DNA from: VBDM01 sp035280025
GTDB lineage: Bacteria > Pseudomonadota > Gammaproteobacteria > Burkholderiales > SG8-39
Length of the DNA stretch: 11,133 bases
Reading direction: 5' to 3'
Assembly: GCA_035280025.1 (NCBI GenBank)
Contig: DATEGT010000289.1
Coordinates: forward strand, 1-11,133
Of the stretch, positions 1 through 5,648 are shown piece by piece (within the stretch, counting starts at the first letter, position 1; each line of letters starts with the position of its first letter). A program made the position numbers and the translations under genes. The notes beneath the pieces are model-generated. The model made no database searches. It was not told the DNA's origin and was given only the letters and a program-made list of their open reading frames with translations.

Positions 1-713
1 CCGTCCTTGGTTATTCCTCCCCCTCCTCCCGTGCAATCCGGCTCGCCGCTGGCATTGATGCTGTTGTCCTCCGAGCGGTTCTGTCCGGGAGACCAGAGCG
101 CGCTGAACGAGGCTCCGCCCCATTTCGGCGATTCGTACCACATCGAGTGCGAGAGACGCGCGTCGAATTCCGCGCGGTTGTCCCCGCCGGTGTTGCCCAT
201 GATGCTGTTGTAGTCGCCCACTGTGGCCGAGAACGGATCCATGCGCCCGGTCGACAGCTTGTAGGGCGTGTCGGTCTTGCCGAGCTTGAAGGCGCCGAAG
301 CCTCCTGCGATGCCCAGGAAGCTGTTGCGCGATCCGAGCGCTCCGAGCACTTTGTTGTCGACGTTGCCCTGGGAAACCTGACTGACCGGGCTGGGTCCCG
401 GCGTAGCTGACACGTCGATCTGCGTTTCCGCCTGGAATACCATCTTGTAGCCGCCGCCGATGTCGTGGCTGCCGCGGAAGCCGAAGTACGACAGGTTGCT
501 CGAGACATCCGTCTGCCAGCCCGTCTTGCCCGTCGCCGGCGGGTTCTGGCCCGCTCCGCCCTCCTGGATGCCCTTCGTTGCGCCGTCGACCGACAGGTCG
601 AGGTGCCCGTAGAACTGCACCTCGGTCTCCTGCGCGGCGGCGATCTGCGGAACCGCGAACAGCGAGCCCACCGCCGCAATCACGCCGATTCTCCGTATTC
701 TCCTCTTCTCCAT
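1..713 (-). CDS. Gram-negative general porin, N-terminal part (cut by window edge)
   Basis: This is the first 237 codons of an outer-membrane trimeric porin of the betaproteobacterial type (COG3203 / Porin_4), a beta-barrel for passive uptake of small hydrophilic solutes. There is no stop before the left edge, so the C-terminal part is missing. The ATG at 713 is preceded by AGGAG (719-723) with a 5-nt gap. Residues 1-27 are a signal peptide: basic MEKRRIRR, a hydrophobic stretch, then AAA before the mature QETEVQFYGHLDLS. That opening is the usual first strand of the family (VQFYGxLD). Further family features are the YFGFRGSHDIGGGYKMVFQ strand pair, RNSFLGI, and GAFKLGKTDTPYK leading into the constriction-loop region. 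The glycine-rich stretch near the cut end (CTGGGGG) is probably an external loop. The class is secure. Substrate preference cannot be told. Confidence 0.93.
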   Translation of the reverse strand, partial: MEKRRIRRIGVIAAVGSLFAVPQIAAAQETEVQFYGHLDLSVDGATKGIQEGGAGQNPPATGKTGWQTDVSSNLSYFGFRGSHDIGGGYKMVFQAETQIDVSATPGPSPVSQVSQGNVDNKVLGALGSRNSFLGIAGGFGAFKLGKTDTPYKLSTGRMDPFSATVGDYNSIMGNTGGDNRAEFDARLSHSMWYESPKWGGASFSALWSPGQNRSEDNSINASGEPDCTGGGGGITKD

Positions 714-1156
714 TTCCTCTCCTCGATACGAGTGATTGATAGACGAAACCCGCGACGCAGGTTTCTCGAAAAAAATTGTATGCAGGCGAAGAGCGTTCGA
801 ACAGCACGCAAGCCGTAGCCGTTCGGTGTTGGAGCGAAGCGAACCGCACGTTGCCCGGACCGGGATGCGCGGGCCCGGCGCCGAGCGCGAGGAGACTTCC
901 GGTGCCTTCGAGTCAGCGAGGCGTCAGCTTTGAGGAAGAGCACCAACACCCAACGCGCACAAGAAATATTTTTGCCGCGGCGTCTCTGACATTTCCGTCA
1001 GGCTTGACCTTCATCAACCCCTTTTCCCGATCCGGAGTCGATCATGCTCGCCGAGAGACTACCGGGCGTGGCGGCCTGCTCGAGGCGCAGGCCGAGAAGA
1101 ATCCGGAAAACAATCGCCATCCTGTCCACCGCGTGACCGCCTCTGGGCCCCGGCGC
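714..1156. other. Gene-free stretch with palindromes, possible dispersed repeat
   Basis: I see no convincing gene in these 443 bases. Next to the porin it holds the porin leader and -10 candidate. Between about 780 and 975 lies a GC-rich block bounded by two A/T-rich runs (768-780 and 962-973). Inside are GTTCGAAC (795-802), CCCGGACCGGG with nearby GGGCCCGG, an 8-bp inverted pair GGTGTTGG (825-832) / CCAACACC (943-950), and GTCAGC twice around 912-927. A small hairpin CTGAC-6 nt-GTCAG sits at 986-1001. Short reading frames cross the block on both strands but have no start signal or recognisable domain. It could be a dispersed intergenic repeat, an RNA, or decayed DNA beside the transposase fragment. 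Confidence 0.5.
775..780 (-). promoter_or_regulatory. Possible -10 box of the porin gene
   Basis: On the minus strand 775-780 reads TACAAT, a 5/6 match to TATAAT, next to a T-rich run and about 60 nt upstream of the porin ATG. No convincing -35 hexamer lies 16-18 nt upstream; that place holds the 8-bp palindrome GTTCGAAC (795-802), which could be an activator or repressor site. The assignment rests on the hexamer and its position only. Confidence 0.35.
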
Positions 1157-1657
1157 ATGGCGTCCGAGCGAGTTGCGTCCGATATTTCACCTCTCGATTC
1201 CCGCGGCCGGGATCCGGAGCCGCTCGCGGCAAACGCTGCGCGCGCGCATCCGCTTCCCTGCCCGCACTGCGCGTCCGACAGGACGGTGCGCTGGGGCGTC
1301 GCGCACGGGCTGCCGCGCTACCGCTGCCCCGCCTGCAGGCGCACCTTCAATCTCCTGACCAACACGCCGCTCGCGCACCTGCGCAACCGGGAACGCTGGC
1401 TCACCTACGTCGGAACGATGTTCGAGGGGAGGAGCATCCGGGGAAGCGCGGCCGCCTGCGCGGTGAGCCCGACGACCTCGTCGCGCTGGCGCCAGCGGTT
1501 CATGACCTGCACGGCCGACGAGCGCGCGCGGCTCCTCGCGGCGATCGTCGCGTGCTCGAATTCTCCCGGCCTCGCCGCGGGCGTCGAGAACATGAATTCT
1601 GCTAACCTCTCCTGGTGCAAGGACCTGCTGCCCGTCGTGCTTTCCTGGCTGGCCTAG
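1157..1657 (+). CDS. IS1595-type transposase N-terminal fragment: zinc ribbon plus HTH
   Basis: This 166-residue frame carries the DNA-binding front end of an IS1595-family transposase. A zinc ribbon has CPHC (35-38) and CPAC (57-60), followed by RTFNLLTNTPLAHLRNRERWL and a helix-turn-helix around 83-115 (SIRGSAAACAVSPTTSSRWRQRF). Full-length members have about 300 or more residues and continue into a DDE (ISXO2-like) catalytic domain. Here the frame stops about where the first catalytic acidic residue would be expected (LLAAIVACSNS instead of a typical IVEADE), so it cannot transpose by itself. It is either a decayed insertion-sequence remnant or a kept DNA-binding protein. The ATG at 1157 has no clear ribosome site; an in-frame GTG at 1133 is the alternative. 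The last 14 codons overlap the next gene. No terminal inverted repeats were recognised. Confidence 0.6.
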   Translation: MASERVASDISPLDSRGRDPEPLAANAARAHPLPCPHCASDRTVRWGVAHGLPRYRCPACRRTFNLLTNTPLAHLRNRERWLTYVGTMFEGRSIRGSAAACAVSPTTSSRWRQRFMTCTADERARLLAAIVACSNSPGLAAGVENMNSANLSWCKDLLPVVLSWLA

Positions 1658-2580
1658 CCCCGGCCCTTCTTCTCGCCCTCGCGGGCTGCGCGGCGCACGT
1701 TCCGCCGCCGCTCCCCTCGGCATTCCACCCGCCGCTCGCCTTTGCGCTGATCGGCGACACGCCCTACGGCGAAGGCGAGGTTGCGGCGCTCGACGCGATG
1801 ATCGACCGGATGAACGGCGAGGACCTCGCCTTCGTGATCCACGTCGGCGACATCACCGGGGGCTCCGGGCCGTGCAGCGACGCGTGGCTCGAGGCCCGCA
1901 AGCGCCAGTTCGAGCGGTCGGTGCATCCCTTCGTCATCGTTCCCGGCGACAACGAGTGGGTGGATTGCCACCGCACCGGGTTCGATCCGATGGAGCGCCT
2001 CCGGAAATTCCGCGAGCTGTTCGAGTCGGGGGACTACAGCCTGGGCCGGACCCGGCTGCGTCTGGAGCGGCAATCCGGCGCCTACGCCGGATACCGCGAG
2101 CACCTGCGCTGGATCGCCGGCAACGTGCTGTTCGTCGGGCTGAACGTCCAGGGCAGCAACAACAACCTCGGCAGGACCCCGGAGATGGACGCCGAGTCCG
2201 GCGCGCGGATGGCCGCGGTCTTCGCATGGATGCGCGACAGCCTGAGGCTCGCTCGCGAGCGCGACCTCGCCGGGATGCTGATCTTCGCCCAGGCGAATCC
2301 GGATTTCGAAGGGCGCATGCGCCGCAAGGAAAGCGACGGCTTCGCCGCGTTCCGCGAAGCGCTGCGCGACCTCGCCCTGGAGTTCCGACGACCGGTGCTG
2401 TTCGTGCACGGCGACACCCACCTGTACAAGCTGGACAAGCCGCTCGCCGATCCCCGGACCGGCCGCCCTCTCGAGAACTTCACCCGCGCGATCGTCTTCG
2501 GCTCGCCGCAGACGAGGTGGGTACGCGGCGGGGTGGACGTCTCCTCGCCAGCGGTCTTCGAGATCAGCCCCCAGCCTTAG
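1615..2580 (+). CDS. Lipoprotein metallophosphoesterase (calcineurin-like)
   Basis: This 321-residue protein is probably a membrane-anchored periplasmic phosphoesterase. Residues 1-25 form a lipoprotein signal with arginines, a Leu/Ala core and the lipobox LAGC, with Cys25 as the lipidated residue. The metallophosphoesterase fold is marked by GDTPY (47-51), HVGDITGG (77-83), GDNEW (111-115) and HGDTH (265-269) near the end. Two usual metal-site features differ: the first motif is D-x-P rather than D-x-H, and the asparagine motif is GDNE rather than GNHE. Activity or metal use may therefore be unusual. The start is constrained: an in-frame TAA at 1603-1605 leaves only GTG 1615 (or CTG 1612) ahead of the signal peptide. 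No Shine-Dalgarno sequence is visible, so the message may be leaderless or coupled to the overlapping upstream frame. The substrate is unknown. Confidence 0.85.
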   Translation: MQGPAARRAFLAGLAPALLLALAGCAAHVPPPLPSAFHPPLAFALIGDTPYGEGEVAALDAMIDRMNGEDLAFVIHVGDITGGSGPCSDAWLEARKRQFERSVHPFVIVPGDNEWVDCHRTGFDPMERLRKFRELFESGDYSLGRTRLRLERQSGAYAGYREHLRWIAGNVLFVGLNVQGSNNNLGRTPEMDAESGARMAAVFAWMRDSLRLARERDLAGMLIFAQANPDFEGRMRRKESDGFAAFREALRDLALEFRRPVLFVHGDTHLYKLDKPLADPRTGRPLENFTRAIVFGSPQTRWVRGGVDVSSPAVFEISPQP

Positions 2581-3112
2581 CCGGGGCCGTCGCGCCTCCG
2601 GCCGGACCGCTCCCGTGCATTTCGCCGCCGCTCCCGCCGCGGTGCATGCCGCGATGCGCGCCCATCCGGTCCATGCCGTCGCGGATCGCGACCCGCACCT
2701 GCTCCTTCTGCTTCGCGTCGAGCGAGTCGTAGACGCCGAACCACGCGGCGCGCAGCTGCTTGTGCGCCGCCTCCATCCGGGAGTGCGCCTGCTCGCGCAG
2801 CTGGTCGCCGAGCTCGGCGAACTGCTTGAGGTCCACGCCGGGCTTGTCGATCTCGGCGCGCAACCTGGCGCGCGTCTCCGCGGCCTTGGCGCGCATCGAT
2901 TCGAACGCTTCGCGCTGCGCGGCCTGCGCCTTGCTCCACAGCTCTTCCTGCTGGGGGTTGAGCTTGAGCTCCTTGTGCAGCCGCTCGAAGCCCCGCATGG
3001 GCATGTGGATCTCGGCCCCGGGGCCGCCCGGACCGTCCATCATCTGCGCAAAGCCGGTCCCGGCGAAAAGCGCCGTGGCCGCCGCTACAACTGTCGCTGC
3101 TCGAATGCTCAT
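2564..3112 (-). CDS. Periplasmic Spy/CpxP-like protein with Met/His-rich tail
   Basis: A 182-residue exported, helical protein of the Spy/CpxP/heavy-metal-sensor type. In known members these are periplasmic chaperones or accessory sensors of envelope and metal stress. Residues 1-23 are a signal peptide ending FAQ. Two LTxxQ-like motifs typical of the family are present, LNPQQ (51-55) and LDAKQ (131-135), in a charged, probably all-helical segment from 43 to 150. The mature N-terminus (MMDG...HMPM) and the tail (MDRMGAHRGMHRGG...EMHG) are rich in Met and His, suggesting copper or other soft-metal binding. The ATG at 3112 is chosen because AGGAG (3119-3123) stands 6 nt upstream. The gene converges on the metallophosphoesterase and its last 17 bp overlap that gene. 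The precise role is inferred from family resemblance. Confidence 0.8.
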   Translation of the reverse strand: MSIRAATVVAAATALFAGTGFAQMMDGPGGPGAEIHMPMRGFERLHKELKLNPQQEELWSKAQAAQREAFESMRAKAAETRARLRAEIDKPGVDLKQFAELGDQLREQAHSRMEAAHKQLRAAWFGVYDSLDAKQKEQVRVAIRDGMDRMGAHRGMHRGGSGGEMHGSGPAGGATAPAKAGG

Positions 3113-3118
3113 CTTTCT

Positions 3119-3123
3119 CTCCT
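3119..3123 (-). promoter_or_regulatory. Ribosome binding site of the Spy-like gene
   Basis: On the minus strand this reads AGGAG, 6 nt before the ATG at 3112. It decides in favour of this start over a possible longer frame beginning 10 codons upstream. Confidence 0.75.
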
Positions 3124-3143
3124 GGAATATGTCGGGAAGCACG

Positions 3144-3158
3144 AGCCGATTCTCGGCT
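3144..3158. repeat. Small hairpin in the leader of the Spy-like gene
   Basis: A perfect inverted repeat AGCCGA-TTC-TCGGCT, with a 6-bp stem and 3-nt loop, lies about 30 nt upstream of the Spy-like start codon. It could be a leader RNA structure or a small operator. There is no T-run after it on either strand, so it is not a typical intrinsic terminator. Confidence 0.4.
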
Positions 3159-3208
3159 GCATTCGTTTCCCAACTATTGCCTGGGAGAGCTATTTCGTTG
3201 CAAATTGT

Positions 3209-3225
3209 TTCCGCTGGGAGCGGAA
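3209..3225 (-). terminator. Hairpin just after DUF2237 stop, possible terminator
   Basis: TTCCGCT-3 nt-AGCGGAA forms a perfect 7-bp stem starting one base after the DUF2237 stop codon on the minus strand. The following bases (ACAATTTG) are only weakly T-rich, so termination may be partial or the hairpin may act by RNA stabilisation. It separates the regulator/DUF2237 pair from the downstream Spy-like gene. Confidence 0.45.
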
Positions 3226-3226
3226 C

Positions 3227-3610
3227 TCAATGCAGATCGAGCGCGTGTCCCTTCAGAGCGTCGATGGGAACGTACTTGAGCACGTTCTCGTGAGTCGCCT
3301 CGAGAATCACCTGGGGTGCCCTGCCCGCCTTGTAGGCCTCCACCCAGCGCAGCACGTGCAGGCACCACCGGTCGCCGGGCTGCAGACCCTTGAAGCGCAT
3401 GTCGGGCCGCGGCGTGGAGAGATCGTTGCCCCGCGATCGGCTGAACTCCAGGAACTCGTCGGTCACCTTGACGCACACCAGGTGCGCGACGCCCTCCGCT
3501 CCGTAGGTCGCGCAGCAGCCGTCGCGGAAAAAGCCGGTTAGCGGCGAGTAGCTGCAGGCGAGGAGCGGTCCGCCGAGAACGTTCTTCTCCTTCGACAGGA
3601 CCGAGCTCAT
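3227..3610 (-). CDS. DUF2237 family protein
   Basis: A 127-residue cytoplasmic protein matching DUF2237 over nearly its whole length. Family marks are NVLGGPLLACS (10-20), the cysteine-rich TGFFRDGCC (25-33), TDEFLEFSRSRGNDLSTPRP (50-69), GDRWCL (79-84) and LEATHE (103-108). Five conserved-looking cysteines (19, 32, 33, 46, 83) and several acidic/His residues could form a metal or redox site, but no biochemical function is established that I can name. It has no signal peptide. Its ATG overlaps the stop of the upstream regulator in ATGA (3607-3610), and there is no independent Shine-Dalgarno, so translation is probably coupled to the regulator. This spacing suggests the two work in one process. 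Confidence 0.9.
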   Translation of the reverse strand: MSSVLSKEKNVLGGPLLACSYSPLTGFFRDGCCATYGAEGVAHLVCVKVTDEFLEFSRSRGNDLSTPRPDMRFKGLQPGDRWCLHVLRWVEAYKAGRAPQVILEATHENVLKYVPIDALKGHALDLH

Positions 3611-4806
3611 GCGGGAATTCTAGCATTCGGCGGCTTGAGCAAGACACGGCCGCGCTCCAGCCTCCCGATCTCGCGCGCGATCGAGCCGGCGATGCGGCCG
3701 CCGGCCGCGCCGAGAACGGACAATGCATCGTCCGGATTGCAGTCGAAGGTCTCGGCCCAGACGATGCGCGCCGTGCGCGTCTCGGCCAGCTCGACCGCGA
3801 GCGCGAGGCGCGCGCCCCGCGTTCGCAACGATCCCCTCACGACGTAGTCGGCGCCCGGCATGCTCCGTCCAAAACCCGCTTGCCGCGCGACGACGACGAG
3901 GCCGCGCAGATCGGCGAGCCGCGTGAACACGGCGCGGGTGAGCGCGTCGGCGGCGGCACCGTGGGCGGGCGTCGCGGAGCGATCCGCGAACGGCATGACC
4001 GCGACCGCGCTCCGGCGAAGCGCCGGCGGCGCAGCTTCCTCGCGCCCCTCGAGCACGGCCGCCGCCCTCGCCGAGCGCCACGCGCCGCGTATCGCATCGC
4101 CGTCGAAGCCCTCGGCCTCGAACAGCCTCGCGGTCGCGGCCGCGTGCTTCTCGCCCTCGCGCACGCCGCCGCGCAGAGCGAGCGCGGCGAGCAGCTTGCG
4201 GTGGACCTGCAGATCGAAAGGCGCGAGCTCCCGCCACTTCTCCAGGTGGACGAGCGCCGCGCCAGCGGGAGCGGCTTTCGCGAGCTGCTCGAGCAGCGCG
4301 ATGTGCCAGGCCCGGAATCGCCGCCGCTCGGCGGCGAGCCAGCCCCCGAGCGCCGGGGCGCGCCCCAGCTCGAGGCCGTCCAGGAAATCCCCTTCGAACA
4401 GCGCCGCGAGGCGTCGCTGCCGCCCGGGCGCCAGCGCGGCGAAGCCTTCCTCCGCGGCTCGCGCGATCTCGATCGCGTCGACGAAGCAATCCGAGAGGTC
4501 GAGCCGCACGGCGTCGTCCGCGGCGACGACGCGCCGCCGTGCGTCTCCGTCGAGAAGCCGGCGGATCCTGCTCAGGCACCAGCGCAGCTCGCCGCGCGGA
4601 TCCGCGGACGCGTCGGAGAGCAGCTCGCACAGCCGGCTGCGCGAGACCGCGCGGTGCGCGAGGGCCAGGTGGGCGAGCAGCGCGCGCGCTTTCCGCGACG
4701 CCGGCAGCGCGACCGCCGCGCCGTTCCGCCGGATCTCAAGGCGTCCGAGCAGGCGGATCGAGGGCGCGGAGTTCGTTTCAGGGGTGAAACAAGATTTCGC
4801 GATCAT
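3607..4806 (-). CDS. BTAD-type transcriptional regulator with TolB-like C-terminal domain
   Basis: A 399-residue soluble regulator. Residues 17-100 form an OmpR-like winged helix of the SARP/BTAD kind (SIRLLGRLEIRRNG, then SRKARALLAHLAL, then LSRIRRLLDG). Residues about 105-250 are the helical bacterial transcriptional activator domain (LFEGDFLDGLEL, ... LAPFDLQVHRKLLAAL). Residues about 266-380 resemble the TolB/CadC-like domain found behind such regulators (AVAVMPFADRSA ... ADYVVRGSLR ... ARIVWAETFDC). No transmembrane segment or NB-ARC ATPase is present. I chose the ATG at 4806; an in-frame TTG 11 codons upstream is possible. It is divergent from mddA across 88 bp and is coupled by ATGA to the DUF2237 gene, so control of mddA and of its own operon is a reasonable inference. 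The effector is unknown. Confidence 0.85.
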   Translation of the reverse strand: MIAKSCFTPETNSAPSIRLLGRLEIRRNGAAVALPASRKARALLAHLALAHRAVSRSRLCELLSDASADPRGELRWCLSRIRRLLDGDARRRVVAADDAVRLDLSDCFVDAIEIARAAEEGFAALAPGRQRRLAALFEGDFLDGLELGRAPALGGWLAAERRRFRAWHIALLEQLAKAAPAGAALVHLEKWRELAPFDLQVHRKLLAALALRGGVREGEKHAAATARLFEAEGFDGDAIRGAWRSARAAAVLEGREEAAPPALRRSAVAVMPFADRSATPAHGAAADALTRAVFTRLADLRGLVVVARQAGFGRSMPGADYVVRGSLRTRGARLALAVELAETRTARIVWAETFDCNPDDALSVLGAAGGRIAGSIAREIGRLERGRVLLKPPNARIPA

Positions 4807-4849
4807 TCCCACGCAGGCTACCACGGCCGCGCCGGACAATCGCGGTGGC

Positions 4850-4867
4850 GCCGGCGGTATCGCCGGC
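4850..4867. promoter_or_regulatory. Inverted repeat between regulator and mddA, candidate operator
   Basis: GCCGGCG-GTAT-CGCCGGC is a perfect 7-bp inverted repeat with a 4-nt centre, 27 nt before the mddA start codon and 43 nt before the regulator ATG. A weak minus-strand promoter (TTGTGA, 17-nt spacer, GATACC) would place its -10 within the repeat. The position fits an operator for the divergent regulator. The local GC content makes such repeats less surprising, so this is only a candidate. Confidence 0.4.
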
Positions 4868-4882
4868 CCGGATCGAAATCAC

Positions 4883-4888
4883 AAGGAG
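4883..4888 (+). promoter_or_regulatory. Ribosome binding site that sets the TTG start of mddA
   Basis: AAGGAG stands 6 nt before TTG 4895. No ATG or GTG lies at suitable spacing in this frame, and the protein aligned from memory with MddA begins just here, so TTG is taken as the start. Confidence 0.75.
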
Positions 4889-4894
4889 ATTGCA

Positions 4895-5626
4895 TTGAGC
4901 GCATCTTTCTCGCTGTCGTACGGGCTGATCGTGTACACCTTCTTCCTCTGCACTTTTCTCTATGCGATCGGCTTCGTCGGCAACGTCGTCGTTCCGAAGT
5001 CGATCGACACGGGCGCCGCCGCGCCCCTCGCGGAGGCCCTGGCCGTGAATCTGCTGCTCCTCGGCGTCTTCGCCTTGCAGCACAGCGTCATGGCGCGACG
5101 CTCGTTCAAGCGCTGGTGGACGCGCATCGTTCCGCCCGCGGTGGAGCGCAGCACCTACGTGCTCGCCGCGACCCTCGCGCTCGCGCTTCTCTTGTGGCAA
5201 TGGCGTCCCATTCCACGGCCGATCGTCTGGAGCATCGAGAGCGCCGCGGCGGCCCAGGCCCTGTGGGTCGTGTTCTGGCTGGGCTGGGCGGTCCTGCTGA
5301 TCAGCACCTTCCTCATCAACCATTTCGAGCTGTTCGGCCTGCGGCAGGTCTACGCGAGCTTGACCGGCCGCGAGATCCCCGAGCCCGAGTTCAGGACGCC
5401 GTTCTTCTACCGCTACGTCCGCCACCCGATCTATCTCGGCTTCCTGCTCGGCTTCTGGGCGGCGCCGGTCATGACGGCCGGGCATCTGCTGTTCGCGGTC
5501 GGCGGGACCGGATATATCATCGTGGGCATCTGGTTCGAGGAGCGCGACTTGATCGCCCAGTTCGGCGAGCGCTATCGGCGTTACCGCGAGCAGGTCGGGA
5601 TGCTGCTCCCGGGGCGCAGGGCCTAG
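4895..5626 (+). CDS. mddA: Methanethiol S-methyltransferase MddA
   Basis: A 243-residue integral membrane methyltransferase that transfers a methyl group from S-adenosylmethionine to methanethiol, giving dimethyl sulfide independently of DMSP. The sequence closely matches what I know of MddA: FLYAIGFVGNVVVPKSID (22-38), LQHSVMAR (61-68), FKRWWTRIVP (71-80), ERSTYVL (84-90), STFLINHFELFGLRQV (137-152). The C-terminal half has the isoprenylcysteine-methyltransferase/NnrU-like SAM motifs YRYVRHPIYLG (172-182) and EERDL (215-219) followed by YRRYREQV. About five hydrophobic segments are visible. Length fits the family. The TTG start is set by the AAGGAG upstream. The gene is divergent from a BTAD regulator and convergent with thrC, 22 nt apart, without a clear terminator. 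Another thiol or a related substrate is possible, but the family call is strong. Confidence 0.88.
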   Translation: MSASFSLSYGLIVYTFFLCTFLYAIGFVGNVVVPKSIDTGAAAPLAEALAVNLLLLGVFALQHSVMARRSFKRWWTRIVPPAVERSTYVLAATLALALLLWQWRPIPRPIVWSIESAAAAQALWVVFWLGWAVLLISTFLINHFELFGLRQVYASLTGREIPEPEFRTPFFYRYVRHPIYLGFLLGFWAAPVMTAGHLLFAVGGTGYIIVGIWFEERDLIAQFGERYRRYREQVGMLLPGRRA

Positions 5627-5648
5627 CCGGCGGGTCCTTTCTATAGCG

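Noticed and set aside
680..949. Small minus-strand frame of 89 codons over the porin promoter
   Set aside because: It overlaps the porin start and the intergenic block, is Arg-rich, and shows no domain.
986..1001. Hairpin CTGAC-6 nt-GTCAG as an intrinsic terminator
   Set aside because: The stem is only 5 bp and is not followed by a T-run on either strand, and no gene ends nearby.
1004..1032. TTGACC as -35 of a plus-strand promoter for the zinc-ribbon gene
   Set aside because: No -10-like hexamer follows at 16-18 nt; the sequence there is CCGATC.
776..1156. N-terminal extension of the zinc-ribbon frame to 776
   Set aside because: The extension has no family similarity, no ribosome site, and runs through the palindromic intergenic block; a start near 1157 or 1133 is more likely.
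3860..5626. A 588-codon plus-strand frame running through the antisense of the regulator into mddA
   Set aside because: The first 345 codons lie opposite the regulator and read as low-complexity Arg/Ser/Ala; only the part from TTG 4895, with its own ribosome site, is a recognisable protein.
5627..5648. Terminator between convergent mddA and thrC
   Set aside because: The 22-nt gap holds no convincing stem-loop with a T-run on either strand.
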